The notes: generated from the letters alone by a model not told the origin. DNA of 64,000 bases from Cellulosimicrobium cellulans (GCF_016921195.1 NZ_JAFGYF010000012.1:1-64000), one strand, 5' to 3'. Shown: positions 42,444 to 52,103, numbered from the stretch's first letter. Translations and numbers: made by a program.

Positions 42444-44717
42444 TTGTCCACTCCAAGATCCCAGACCCGCCCCGCGTCCGCCGACCTCGGCGCGATCGAC
42501 CCGATGACCGCCGAGGCGCCACCGTCGCCGTCGCGCCGCAGCCTGCTGCGCGTCGCCGGCATGGCCTCCCTGGCCGCCGGAGCCGTCGCCCTCGGCACCG
42601 GCAGCGCGCACGCGGCGCCCGTCGCCGGCGCGCCGCTCGCGGCGAAGAAGGACGACGAGCCCGACGCCGAGGTCCTCGTCGCCACCACCGTCGCTCAGCT
42701 CACCGGCTGGAAGGCCAAGAAGGTCGACGACGGCACCGTCGTCCAGCTCCTCGGCCACGCCACCCCCGGCGACGGCGCGGCACGCCTCGTGCGCTACGAC
42801 GCGACGTCCACCGCGACACCCAACGGAGGCACCGTCCTCGCCCCCGCCGACGCCGGCGCCACAGGCCGCTGGCACACCCTGCACACCGGCACCGCCGACT
42901 TCCGCTGGTTCGGCCTCTTCGGCCCCGACACCCCCGCCGACCACGCGCTCGACGCCCTGGTGAACGACCCCAGCATCACCCGCATCGAGGCCCGCACGGA
43001 CCTCAACTTCACGCGGCGCCACACGTTCACGCGCTCGAACCTCGAGCTCGACTTCGGCGGGCGCACGGTCACGACGGAGGGCATCGAGCGCAACGCCCAC
43101 GACAACCCGTTCGGCGCGGTCCTGTTCTTCCAGGGTCGCGTGACCGACGAGACGCAGGAGCGCACGCTCGCCGCGATTCTCTCCGACCTCACGGACGTCT
43201 TCGAGGTCGCGGACGCGGGCGCGTTCGCCGTCGGGCAGTGGTGGGCGCTGCGCTCGGACGAGCGCCCGGGCGGCGGCGGGGACGAGCGCGAGCTCCAGCG
43301 CCTCGTCCAGGTCACGCAGGTGCTCGACGCGACGCACGTGCGCGTGGACTACAAGAACGGCTGGGAGCTGCCCGCCGGGCGCGTGCTCACCTGGACGCGC
43401 GTCGAGCCCGTGGAGCAGGTGCACGTGCGCGCGATGACGTTCCACGGCTCCGGGCCCTTCGACGGCCCGGCGAACGGCGAGCTGCCCGACGACCGGGAGA
43501 TGACCGGCTCGCACCCCGTCGCGTTCGAGTACGCGGTGCGCTGCGACGTCTCCGACGTCCACGGCCACCGCACGTGGTGGCCCGTCATCATGCGGCGCTG
43601 GAACACCCACTTCGTCACGGAGCGGTGCTCGGTCGCCAACCCGCCGACGGTGTTCTACGGCGGCGCCGGCTACCTCACGCAGCAGATCTACTGCCTGTAC
43701 GGGCGGGTCTCCGACTGCACGAGCCACAACGCGCGGCACCTCAACGACCTCACGGCGTCGGCGTACTGCCTCGTGGAGAACTGCCACGGCGACGGCGACG
43801 ACCAGGGCGGCAACCCCTTCACGACCCACGGCCAGTACGAGCACGACCTCGTGTTCGTCGGCAACAGCGGGCTCATGGACATCGCCAACTCGGGCGGTCA
43901 GTGGGGCACGGCGGCCAAGCGCATCACGGTCAAGCACCACACGTGCTCGTGGTTCGTCGCGGGCACCAAGATCACGGACCTCACGCTCGAGGACGTGCAC
44001 GTCGTCGCGCGGTCGACGTTCGACCCGCAGGCCACGCTCACGATCAACGCCGACGGCGCGCACGTGCGCGGCTGCACGGCCGGCTTCTTCGCCGTCGGGC
44101 AGCGGTCGTCGCTGTCGCGACGCCCGACGGTCGTGGAGGACTGCGCGTTCGCGCTGCCCGCGGGGTCCGTGCTGCACCAGACGCCGGTGACGAACCCCGT
44201 GCACTTCGTGCGCACCCGCATCACCGGCGTGGACGGCACGATCCTGCGCGGCGCCGGCCCCGTGACGTTCACCGACTGCGAGCTCGTGGGCGGCACGGAC
44301 GACGCCCCGGCTGCGCCGGTCGACCTCGGCTCGGCAGACGTCACCGTCACGGGCGGGTCGTGGCAGGGCGTGGGCGTGCGGCTCAGCGGCGCGCGCGACC
44401 AGCGGCTCGTGCTCGACGGCGTCCGGGCCGCGGGCACGACGACGGCCGGGGCCCTCGTCTCGCGCGGCACCGGCGCGGGGGCCGTGGACGTCACGCTCCG
44501 CGGCGCCGACCTGCGGGCCCCCGACGGCACCGCGCACGTCGCGCTGCGCCCCGGCGACCGCTACTCCGCGACCGGGTCGCGGTTCACGGGCGGTCGCCTC
44601 GACCTGCCCGACGGCGTGCGCGTCCTCCATGCCCGCAACGTCGAGACCGGCGTCGACCGCGCGGGGCTGCCGACCGCAGGCGACGGCGTGCTCGTCGACG
44701 CGAACCTCACCGTGTGA
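42444..44717 (+). CDS. Tat-exported right-handed beta-helix protein 1 (polysaccharide lyase/hydrolase candidate)
   Basis: A 757-residue protein from a TTG preceded by GAAGGG; ATG at 42504 is an alternative. The signal has the twin-arginine motif SRRSLLRVAG (RR at 31-32) and ends GSAHA. Residues about 75-150 (VVQLLGHATPGDGAARLVRYDATS...WHTLHTGTADFRWFG) resemble the N-terminal part of pectate-lyase-3 superfamily proteins. A long parallel beta-helix follows (about 170-757). Conserved with its neighbour: AGYLTQQIYC, ENCHGDGDDQG and HGQYEHDLVFVGNSGLM; the Asp-rich loop could be catalytic. It is the first gene after operators 5 and 6. Folded export by Tat may mean a bound metal. The substrate is unknown. 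Confidence 0.8.
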   Translation: MSTPRSQTRPASADLGAIDPMTAEAPPSPSRRSLLRVAGMASLAAGAVALGTGSAHAAPVAGAPLAAKKDDEPDAEVLVATTVAQLTGWKAKKVDDGTVVQLLGHATPGDGAARLVRYDATSTATPNGGTVLAPADAGATGRWHTLHTGTADFRWFGLFGPDTPADHALDALVNDPSITRIEARTDLNFTRRHTFTRSNLELDFGGRTVTTEGIERNAHDNPFGAVLFFQGRVTDETQERTLAAILSDLTDVFEVADAGAFAVGQWWALRSDERPGGGGDERELQRLVQVTQVLDATHVRVDYKNGWELPAGRVLTWTRVEPVEQVHVRAMTFHGSGPFDGPANGELPDDREMTGSHPVAFEYAVRCDVSDVHGHRTWWPVIMRRWNTHFVTERCSVANPPTVFYGGAGYLTQQIYCLYGRVSDCTSHNARHLNDLTASAYCLVENCHGDGDDQGGNPFTTHGQYEHDLVFVGNSGLMDIANSGGQWGTAAKRITVKHHTCSWFVAGTKITDLTLEDVHVVARSTFDPQATLTINADGAHVRGCTAGFFAVGQRSSLSRRPTVVEDCAFALPAGSVLHQTPVTNPVHFVRTRITGVDGTILRGAGPVTFTDCELVGGTDDAPAAPVDLGSADVTVTGGSWQGVGVRLSGARDQRLVLDGVRAAGTTTAGALVSRGTGAGAVDVTLRGADLRAPDGTAHVALRPGDRYSATGSRFTGGRLDLPDGVRVLHARNVETGVDRAGLPTAGDGVLVDANLTV

Positions 44718-44802
44718 CCCGTCCGGGCGACGCCCGGGCACCCTGATCCCCCCCTCCCACCGACACCCGCGCCGTCGTGCACGGGCCGACGAAAGGACAC
44801 CC

Positions 44803-47022
44803 ATGACCCTCGAGACCACGACCGAGCCGACGACGGCCGCACCGGGCGAGGCCGCCCAGCCGCCCTCGCGACGCAACCTGCTGCGCGTCGCCGGCATCGC
44901 CTCCCTCGCCGCGGGCGCCGTCGCCCTCGGCAGCGGCAGCGCCCACGCGGCGCCCCTCGTCGGCGCGCCGCTCGCGGCGAAGAAGGACGACAAGCCCGAC
45001 GCCGAGGTCCTCGTCGCCGCCACCGTCGCCGAGCTCACGGGCTGGAAGACCAAGAAGCTCGACGACGGCACCGTCGCCCAGCTCCTCGGCCACGCCACCC
45101 CCGGCGACGGCGCCGCCCGGCTCCTGCGCTACGACGCGAAGTCCACCGCCGCCCCGAACGGCGGCACGGTCCTCGCCCCGAAGGACGCGGGAGCCAAGGG
45201 CCGCTGGCACACCCTGCACACCGGCACCGCCGACTTCCGCTGGTTCGGCCTCTTCGGCCCCGACACCCCCGCCGACGACGCCCTCGACGCCCTCGTCGAC
45301 GACCTCAGCGTCACGCGCATCGAGGCCCACACCGACCTCAACTTCACCCGCCGCCACACCTTCACGCGCTCGAACCTCGAGCTCGACTTCGGCAACCACC
45401 TCATGACCACCGAGGGCATCGAGGACGCCGGCCAGGACGACCCGTTCGCGGCCGTGCTGTTCTTCCGTGGCAAGGTCACGGACGACGTCCGGACGAACAC
45501 CCTCACCGCGACGATGCCGGAGCTGCGCGACGACTACGAGGTCGCGGACTCGTCGCAGTTCGAGGTGGGCCAGTGGTACGCGGTCGAGGTCAACGCGCTC
45601 GCCGGCCGGTGGGAGCGGGAGCTCCAGCGCCTCGTCCAGATCACGCAGATCGTCGACGCCACCCACGTGCGCGTCAACTACAAGGCGGGCTGGTCGCTCG
45701 CGAAGGGCCGCACGCTCACGTGGACGCGCGTCGAGCCCGTCGAGCAGGTGCACGTGCGCAACCTCGCGTTCCGCGGCCGACCCGACGGCGACCAGTACAC
45801 CGGCTCGCACCCGATCGCCTACGAGTACGCGGTGCGCTGCGACGTGGAGAACGTGCACGGCGTCGCGACGTTCTGGCCGCTCGTCATGCGCCGCTGGAGC
45901 ACGTTCTTTCGCACGGCGGGCTGCTCGCTGACCAACCCGGCGTCGGTCACGTGGGGCGGCGCGGGCTACCTGACGCAGCAGATCTACTGCAACTACGGGC
46001 ACGTGGTCGACTGCCACACGACCAACGCGCGGCACCTCAACGACTGGACCGCGTCGTCGTACGGGCTCGTGGAGAACTGCCACGGCGACGGCGACGACCA
46101 GGGCCCGTTCGTCACGCACGGCCAGTACGAGCACGACCTCACCTACGTGGGGAACTCGGGCCTCATGACGTTCGCCAACTCGGGCGCGGCCTGGGGCGGG
46201 GCCGCCAAGCGCATCACGGTCACGCGGCACGTGTGCTCGTGGTTCGTCGCGCGCGTCAAGGTCACCGACCTCACGCTCGAGGACGTGCAGGTCATCCGCA
46301 AGGACGGCCTCGCGGGCTCGGGGATGCTGTGGGTCAACGCCGACGGCGTGCAGCTTCGCGGCTGCCAGGCCGACGACACCCTGATCATCTCCCAGGCGTC
46401 GGCGCTGTCGAAGCGACCCAACGTCATCGAGGGATCGCGCTTCGCGGTCCTGCCGGACACCGCGATCACCCAGGCGAACGTCACGAACCCGGTGCACCTC
46501 GTCCGCACGACCCTGAACGGGCTGAAGAACGCGTCGTTCGCCGGGAAGGGCGCCGTCGTGCTGGACGCGTGCACGCTCGAGGCGGCCGAGGGCGAGGGCA
46601 CCGTGACGGCGAGCGGCGACCTCACGGTGCGCGGCGGCGTCGTGCGCAACGTCGCCCTCGTCGCGGCAGGCGCGGCCGAGCAGACGATCCGGCTCGACGG
46701 CGGCGCTCGGCTCGAGGGGAAGCCCGCGGGCGGGAGCTTCCTGCGCCGGGCGAAGGCGGACAAGCCGGTCACGTGGGCGCTCGACGGCGTCCGGAGCACC
46801 GCGCCGTCGGGTGACACTGGGCACGTGAACCTCGACGCCGGCATCAACAAGTGGTCCGCCACGGGCTCGACCTTTGCGGGCGGGACCCTGGCGCTCGCAC
46901 CGTCCGCCCTGGGCGGCGACTCGTTCGTCCTCCACAGCGGGAACGTCGAGCAGGGCGTCACCCGCACGGCGTTCCCCGACGACGGCGACCGCGTCGTCAC
47001 GACGGGCAACCTCGTCGTCTGA
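44803..47022 (+). CDS. Tat-exported right-handed beta-helix protein 2 (paralogue)
   Basis: A 739-residue protein, ATG after GAAAGGA. It is a close paralogue of the preceding protein over the whole N-terminal 500 residues: SRRNLLRVAGIASLAAGAVALG (RR at 23-24), the same TPGDGAARLLRYD and RWFGLFGPDTPAD segments, AGYLTQQIYC, ENCHGDGDDQG and HGQYEHDLTYVGNSGLM. The C-terminal 200 residues differ strongly, so the two may cut different bonds or bind different chains. It is 85 nt behind gene 1, in the same unit, and is followed by a long palindrome that may end transcription. Confidence 0.8.
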   Translation: MTLETTTEPTTAAPGEAAQPPSRRNLLRVAGIASLAAGAVALGSGSAHAAPLVGAPLAAKKDDKPDAEVLVAATVAELTGWKTKKLDDGTVAQLLGHATPGDGAARLLRYDAKSTAAPNGGTVLAPKDAGAKGRWHTLHTGTADFRWFGLFGPDTPADDALDALVDDLSVTRIEAHTDLNFTRRHTFTRSNLELDFGNHLMTTEGIEDAGQDDPFAAVLFFRGKVTDDVRTNTLTATMPELRDDYEVADSSQFEVGQWYAVEVNALAGRWERELQRLVQITQIVDATHVRVNYKAGWSLAKGRTLTWTRVEPVEQVHVRNLAFRGRPDGDQYTGSHPIAYEYAVRCDVENVHGVATFWPLVMRRWSTFFRTAGCSLTNPASVTWGGAGYLTQQIYCNYGHVVDCHTTNARHLNDWTASSYGLVENCHGDGDDQGPFVTHGQYEHDLTYVGNSGLMTFANSGAAWGGAAKRITVTRHVCSWFVARVKVTDLTLEDVQVIRKDGLAGSGMLWVNADGVQLRGCQADDTLIISQASALSKRPNVIEGSRFAVLPDTAITQANVTNPVHLVRTTLNGLKNASFAGKGAVVLDACTLEAAEGEGTVTASGDLTVRGGVVRNVALVAAGAAEQTIRLDGGARLEGKPAGGSFLRRAKADKPVTWALDGVRSTAPSGDTGHVNLDAGINKWSATGSTFAGGTLALAPSALGGDSFVLHSGNVEQGVTRTAFPDDGDRVVTTGNLVV

Positions 47023-47096
47023 CGCGCCCGCCCCGCGCCGCTCTCCCCACCGGCCGCACCCCGGCGCGGGAGCAGCGCGCGAGGTGAGACGACGAA

Positions 47097-47198
47097 GGGG
47101 CCGGGGGGTGGTGAGTGCGGGTCGTGGCGGGCCTGGCGGGAGCGCCGCGAGGAACGAGCAGCGCGGATGGTAGACCCGCACTCACCACCCCCGGCCCC
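47097..47198. repeat. Extragenic long palindrome
   Basis: A 26-nt arm (47097-47122, starting GGGGCCGGGGGG) and a 25-nt arm (47174-47198) pair perfectly except for one bulged G, around a 51-nt loop. The loop's right side, CGGATGGTAGAC (47164-47175 includes it), recurs as the first 12 bases of this window, where a similar ACCACCACCC stretch follows. It may be a dispersed repeat and could also terminate the beta-helix unit. Confidence 0.75.
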
Positions 47199-47318
47199 GG
47201 CCCACGACGACCACCGCGCCGGCACCCCGAGGCGCGGCACGAAAGGTCACAACTCCGCATCGCGTCGTGCGCGAGTTAACACGAGCGCCGATCTGGCGTA
47301 ACATCGGCATGGCAGGCT

Positions 47319-47335
47319 TGCTATAGCAAATAGCA
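47319..47335. promoter_or_regulatory. GntR operator 7, TGCTATAGCAAATAGCA
   Basis: The same 17 bases as operator 1, including the AATAGCA half site. It lies 70 nt before the GTG of the oxidoreductase gene that starts the transporter operon. The remaining parts of the 382-nt gap show only the palindrome above. Confidence 0.8.
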
Positions 47336-47404
47336 AACGAGGCCTGCCAGGGCCGGGAGACCCCCGCCCCGCAGGACCATCGCAACGGAGCAAGGACCGC
47401 ACAC

Positions 47405-48778
47405 GTGACCCCGAACCCCCCGCCTGTCACCGTCGCCCTCGTCGGCGCCGGCAACCGTGGTCAGACGTACGCGCGCTGGATCGCCGAGCACCCCGAGCGC
47501 GCACGTCTCGTCGCCGTCGCCGACCCCCGCCCCCACCAGCGCGGGCTCGTCGTCGACCAGGCCGTCGCGGCGCAGGCCGGCCTCTCCGCAGCCCAGGCCG
47601 TCGCGTCGGGCACCGCGCTCAATGTCGAACCGGGTGCCGAGCTCCCGCAGGTCGCGGAGTTCGCCGGCTGGCGCGACCTCGTCGCCGCGGGCGACGCCGA
47701 CCGGGCCGCGGGGGGCACCGGTCGACTCGCGGACATGGTGATCGTCGCGACGCAGGACCGCGAGCACCGCGACCCCGTCGTCGCGCTCGCGCCGCAGGGG
47801 TACGCGATCCTCGTCGAGAAGCCGCTCGCGCCGAGCCCGGAGGAGTGCCGGGACGTCGTGGACGCGGTCGAGGAGTCGGGCGTGCTCTTCGGCGTGTGCC
47901 ACGTGATGCGCTACATGCCGTACACGGACCTCGTGAAGTCGGTCGTCGACTCGGGCGTCCTGGGCGAGATCGTCAACGTCCAGCACCTCGAGCCCGTCGG
48001 CTGGTGGCACGACGCCCACTCCTACGTGCGCGGCCCGTGGCGCTCGGAGAAGACGTCGAGCCCGATGCTCCTCGCGAAGTCGAGCCACGACCTCGACTGG
48101 ATCCGCTACGTCACGGGCAAGCGGATCGCGACGGTCGCGAGCTTCGGCTCCCTCAAGCACTTCCGGCCCGAGGAGCGGCCCGCGGGCGCGGCGGACCGCT
48201 GCCTGGACTGCCCGCTCGAGCCCACGTGCCCGTACTCGGCGCCGCGCCTGTACCTGTCGACGCTCCGCGAGAAGGGCCCGATCTGGCCGGTCTCCGTCAT
48301 CACGGACGCGACCGACGAGGCGGGCGTCGTCGAGGCCTTGCGTACCACCGACTACGGCCGCTGCGTCTACGACTCGGACAACGACGTCGTCGACCACCAG
48401 GTGGTCGCGATGGAGCTCGAGGGCGGCGGCGCGGCGACGTTCACCATGACGGCGTTCTCCGAGCAGGACCACCGCAAGACCCAGATCTTCGGGACCCACG
48501 GGTGCCTCGACGGTGACGGCGAGAAGGTCCGCGTGACCGACTTCCGCGACGGCAGCGTGACCGTGCACGACGGCGGCCACCACGGCGCCACGAACGCCGC
48601 CGACGACCACGGCGGCGGCGACTCGGGCGTCATGGACGCGTTCGTGCGCGCCGTCGCCACGGGCGACCCGAGCCACGTCCGGTCGGGCGCCGTCGAGTCC
48701 CTCCAGAGCCACCTCGCCGTGTTCGCGGCCGAGGAGTCGCGCCACCGGCGCACCGTCGTCGACGTCCCGGCCCGCTGA
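47405..48778 (+). CDS. Gfo/Idh/MocA-family sugar oxidoreductase
   Basis: A 457-residue NAD-dependent oxidoreductase, GTG start. GAGNRG (about residue 14) binds the cofactor, VEKPLAPS carries the family's catalytic Lys, and HVMRYMPY and SSHDLDWIRYVTG complete the active site (His and Asp). An internal insert holds a CLDCPLEPTCPY cluster of three Cys, seen in a subset of actinobacterial members. It probably oxidises the imported sugar at C1 or C3 to a keto or lactone form. First gene of a seven-gene unit with the ABC importer, behind operator 7. Confidence 0.88.
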   Translation: MTPNPPPVTVALVGAGNRGQTYARWIAEHPERARLVAVADPRPHQRGLVVDQAVAAQAGLSAAQAVASGTALNVEPGAELPQVAEFAGWRDLVAAGDADRAAGGTGRLADMVIVATQDREHRDPVVALAPQGYAILVEKPLAPSPEECRDVVDAVEESGVLFGVCHVMRYMPYTDLVKSVVDSGVLGEIVNVQHLEPVGWWHDAHSYVRGPWRSEKTSSPMLLAKSSHDLDWIRYVTGKRIATVASFGSLKHFRPEERPAGAADRCLDCPLEPTCPYSAPRLYLSTLREKGPIWPVSVITDATDEAGVVEALRTTDYGRCVYDSDNDVVDHQVVAMELEGGGAATFTMTAFSEQDHRKTQIFGTHGCLDGDGEKVRVTDFRDGSVTVHDGGHHGATNAADDHGGGDSGVMDAFVRAVATGDPSHVRSGAVESLQSHLAVFAAEESRHRRTVVDVPAR

Positions 48779-48881
48779 CGCGTCCGGCGCGACGACCGCA
48801 CCTCCACAGCACCACACCGCACAGCACCACCCCACCCCCCACCCGCCCACCCCGGCGGGACCTCACCAAGGAGACACGTCG

Positions 48882-50156
48882 ATGACCCTGCGCACGACGA
48901 AGCGCCTCTGGACCGCCGCCCTCGCGGTCGGCACGCTCGGCGCGCTGAGCGCCTGCGCCGGCGGTGCCGGCGCCGGCAGCTCCACCCCCACCCCCGAGGA
49001 CGGCGCCGCGTCCGGCTCCGTGACGATGTGGACGTACCCCGTCATCGCCGACGAGGCCGCCCACAAGGCCTTCTGGGACGAGCAGATCGCCGCCTTCCAG
49101 GAGGAGAACCCGGACGTCGAGGTCAAGGTCGAGATCTACCCGTGGGCCGGTCGTGACGAGACCCTCGCGACGGCCATCGCGGGCAACAAGGGCCCGGACG
49201 TCGTCTACCTCATCCCGGACCAGATCCCCAAGTACGGCAAGTCGCTGGCTGCGGTGGACAACTACGTCACCGACCAGGTGGGCGACCTGCGCGAGAACGC
49301 GTCGAAGGCCGTCACGGTCGACGGCGCGATGCTCGGCTCGCCGCTGATCATGAACAGCAAGCCGCTCGTGTGCAACGCCGCGGCGTTCGAGGCCGTCGGC
49401 GAGGCCGGCAACTACCCCGAGACGTGGGACGACCTCATGGCGCTCGCGCCGACGTTCCAGGCCGCGGGCTACGACGTCACCAACTACTGGGGCTCGGTCG
49501 ACGCGACGCTCAACGAGTCCTTCTACCCGCTGCTGTGGCAGGCGGGCGGGTCCGTCTTCTCCGAGGACGGCTCGTCGGTGGCGTTCGACTCGCCCGAGGG
49601 CGTCCAGGCCCTCCAGTTCGCGGTCGACCTCGCCGAGGGCGGGTACATCGAGAAGGACCTGCTGACGACGATCCCCGCGTTCGAGCAGACCAACACCGCC
49701 AAGGGCAAGATCGCGTGCACCTGGCAGCAGGGCCCCGCCGACGTCGCCGGCTTCTGGGGCGAGGAGAACGTCGTCGTCCTCCCGCCCCTCAAGGAGGCGG
49801 AGGCGGTCGCGTTCGGCACGGTCGGCTCGCTGTCCGTGCTCAAGACGGCGGACAACCTCGACGCCGCGGGCAAGTGGGCCGCGTTCGCGACCTCGCCCGA
49901 GGTGAGCACGGAGTACGCGAAGGCGGCGGGCTGGTTCTCGCCGTACGAGACCGAGTCGGGCCTCTACGCCGACGACCCGGTGCTCTCCGCGCTCGAGGAC
50001 ACGCTCCAGTACACGACCGCGGGCGAGGTCAACGAGAAGTCCCGTGAGGTCATGGGCGTGCTCGCCCCGGAGATCCAGGCCGCGCTCATCGGCGAGAAGA
50101 CGCCGGAGCAGGCCCTGAAGGACGCGGCCGCAGCGGCGAACCCGCTGCTCGGCTGA
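48882..50156 (+). CDS. ABC importer sugar-binding lipoprotein, cluster 2
   Basis: A 424-residue solute-binding lipoprotein. The lipobox LSAC (Cys about residue 26) precedes a Gly/Ser/Thr linker. VTMWTYPVIADEAAHKAFWDEQIAAFQEENPDVEVKVEIYPW is the N-terminal lobe, and GKIACTWQQGPADVAGFWG lines the binding cleft. It is unlike the first binding protein (11520) apart from the fold, so it takes a different ligand, presumably fragments released by the beta-helix proteins. AAGGAGA precedes the ATG. Confidence 0.92.
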   Translation: MTLRTTKRLWTAALAVGTLGALSACAGGAGAGSSTPTPEDGAASGSVTMWTYPVIADEAAHKAFWDEQIAAFQEENPDVEVKVEIYPWAGRDETLATAIAGNKGPDVVYLIPDQIPKYGKSLAAVDNYVTDQVGDLRENASKAVTVDGAMLGSPLIMNSKPLVCNAAAFEAVGEAGNYPETWDDLMALAPTFQAAGYDVTNYWGSVDATLNESFYPLLWQAGGSVFSEDGSSVAFDSPEGVQALQFAVDLAEGGYIEKDLLTTIPAFEQTNTAKGKIACTWQQGPADVAGFWGEENVVVLPPLKEAEAVAFGTVGSLSVLKTADNLDAAGKWAAFATSPEVSTEYAKAAGWFSPYETESGLYADDPVLSALEDTLQYTTAGEVNEKSREVMGVLAPEIQAALIGEKTPEQALKDAAAAANPLLG

Positions 50157-50163
50157 CCGACGT

Positions 50164-50203
50164 CGCGGCGCGGGCGGCCCTCCCCCTGGCCGCCCGCGCC
50201 GCG
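50164..50203 (+). other. Intercistronic stem-loop after the binding-protein gene
   Basis: A perfect 16-bp stem (CGCGGCGCGGGCGGCC and complement) around an 8-nt loop lies between the binding-protein stop and the first permease. It parallels the element at 11454-11485 in the other ABC operon. Confidence 0.7.
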
Positions 50204-50232
50204 GCACCCCTCGCGGTACGAGAGGAGAACCC

Positions 50233-51186
50233 ATGACCGCGACCGCCCCCACCTCGGACGGGATCACCGCCGACGGGGCCGACCGGCGCCCGGCGTCGAA
50301 GCCCCCGCGCGGCGGCACCCGCCGCGTCCTGCAGCGCCGCGAGGCGAGGATCGGCCTGCTGTTCGCCCTCCCCGCGTTCCTGCTGTTCCTGCTGTTCCGG
50401 TTCGGTCCCGCCATCGCGGGCGTCGCGCTGAGCTTCTTCGACTACACCATCGGCGTCGGCGCCGAGTGGACGGGCGTCGAGAACTTCCGGCGCATGGTCG
50501 ACGACCCGATCTTCTGGTCGGCGCTGCGCGTCACGGTCGTGCTGAGCCTGCTCATCGTCCCGGTGTCGCTCGCGATCTCGACGTTCATGGCGCTCATGGT
50601 GCGCCGCTCGTTCCGCGGCTCCGGCTTCTACCGGTCGGTGTTCTTCCTGCCCGTCGTCACGAGCCTCGTGCTCGCCGCGACCGTGTTCACGTGGGTGTTC
50701 TCCACGAACGGCCCGTGGTCCAAGCTCATGGGCGCGCTCGGGTTCTCGACGGAGTCCTGGCTCGGCGACACGCTGCTCGTGCTGCCCGCGCTCGCCATGG
50801 TCGCGATCTGGTCGCGCTTCGGGTACGGGATGCTCATCCTCCTCGCCCGCATGCAGGACCTGCCTCGCGAGCTCGAGGAGGCCGCCGCGATCGACGGCGC
50901 CGGACCGTGGAAGCGGTTCTGGCACATCATCGCGCCGCAGCTCAAGCCCACGCTCTTCTTCCTCGCCGTCATCGAGACGACGGCGTCGTTCCAGATCTTC
51001 GACCTCGTCTACGTGATGACGGCGGGCGGACCGGCCCGGGCGAGCTACAACCTCGTCTTCTACATCTACGACCAGGGCTTCAAGTACTTCGACCTCGGCT
51101 ACGCGAGCGCGCTCGGCGTCGCGCTGTTCGTCGTCACGCTCGTCGTCGCCCTCATCCAGCGCTTCGCCATCGGGAGGGACAAGTGA
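50233..51186 (+). CDS. ABC sugar permease (MalF-type), cluster 2
   Basis: A 317-residue CUT1 permease with six helices, the first at about residues 35-60. The EAA loop is ELEEAAAIDGAGPWKRFWHIIAPQLKPT. GAGAGGAGA precedes the ATG. Its stop overlaps the next start (GTGA). As in the first importer, the ATPase is not encoded nearby. Confidence 0.93.
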   Translation: MTATAPTSDGITADGADRRPASKPPRGGTRRVLQRREARIGLLFALPAFLLFLLFRFGPAIAGVALSFFDYTIGVGAEWTGVENFRRMVDDPIFWSALRVTVVLSLLIVPVSLAISTFMALMVRRSFRGSGFYRSVFFLPVVTSLVLAATVFTWVFSTNGPWSKLMGALGFSTESWLGDTLLVLPALAMVAIWSRFGYGMLILLARMQDLPRELEEAAAIDGAGPWKRFWHIIAPQLKPTLFFLAVIETTASFQIFDLVYVMTAGGPARASYNLVFYIYDQGFKYFDLGYASALGVALFVVTLVVALIQRFAIGRDK

Positions 51187-52103
51187 CCGCCGCCGACCCC
51201 ACCACCACCGAGCGCGTGCTCGAGGGGGCCGCGCTGCCGGTGCGCCCCACCGCGACCCGGCGCCGGCGCGGCCGCAAGGGCGCGAGCGACCTGTCGCTGC
51301 GCGGCAAGGTGCTGCGCTACGTCGTGCTCTCGCTCGCCGCCGTCGTGACGATCTTCCCGTTCTACGCGATGGTCGTGCTGTCGCTGAAGCCGGCCGCCGC
51401 GATCGACTTCCCCGCGTCGCTCCTGCCGACGAACCTCACGACCGAGGCCTACGGCCGCGTGCTCGGCGCGGGCAACATCGGCACCTGGCTCGTCAACACG
51501 CTCGTGTACTCGGTCGTGTCCGTCGTCGCCGTGCTGCTGCTCGCGTCGATGGCCGGCTACGCGTTCGCCAAGAAGAAGTTCCCCGGGCGCGAGGCCATGT
51601 TCTGGTCGTTCCTCGCGATGGTCATGGTCCCGTACCACGTGACCCTCATCCCGACGTTCATCCTCATCGCGCAGGCGGGCGGACTCGACACGTACTGGGG
51701 CCTGATCCTGCCGACGCTCGCGAACGCGCAGGCCGTGTTCCTCATGCGGCAGTTCATCCTCGACCTGCCCGACGAGCTGTTCGAGGCCGCGAAGCTCGAC
51801 GGCGCCTCGGAGTGGCGCATCTTCCTGCGCATCGTGCTGCCCCTGTGCAAGCCGATCCTCGCGACGCTCGGCACGTTCGTCTTCCTGTGGCACTGGAACG
51901 ACTTCCTGTGGCCGCTCATCATCGGCCAGGGCACCGACCACTGGACGCTGACCGTCGGCATCGCCTCGCTCCAGCAGCAGGACGTGCCGCTCAACATGGT
52001 GCTCGCGGGCGCCACCATCTCGTTCGTTCCGATCTTCGCCTCGTACCTCGTGGCCCAGCGCTTCTTCGTCGAGGGCGTCACCTCGTCCGGCATCAAGGGA
52101 TGA
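51183..52103 (+). CDS. ABC sugar permease (MalG-type), cluster 2
   Basis: A 306-residue permease from a GTG overlapping the previous stop. The first helix (about 47-70) reads VLSLAAVVTIFPFYAMVVLSLK, and the EAA loop is ELFEAAKLDGASEWRIFLRIVLPLCKPI. The C-terminus GVTSSGIKG is typical of MalG proteins. Its stop overlaps the start of the epimerase gene (ATGA), so transport and catabolic genes are translationally coupled. Confidence 0.93.
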   Translation: MTAADPTTTERVLEGAALPVRPTATRRRRGRKGASDLSLRGKVLRYVVLSLAAVVTIFPFYAMVVLSLKPAAAIDFPASLLPTNLTTEAYGRVLGAGNIGTWLVNTLVYSVVSVVAVLLLASMAGYAFAKKKFPGREAMFWSFLAMVMVPYHVTLIPTFILIAQAGGLDTYWGLILPTLANAQAVFLMRQFILDLPDELFEAAKLDGASEWRIFLRIVLPLCKPILATLGTFVFLWHWNDFLWPLIIGQGTDHWTLTVGIASLQQQDVPLNMVLAGATISFVPIFASYLVAQRFFVEGVTSSGIKG

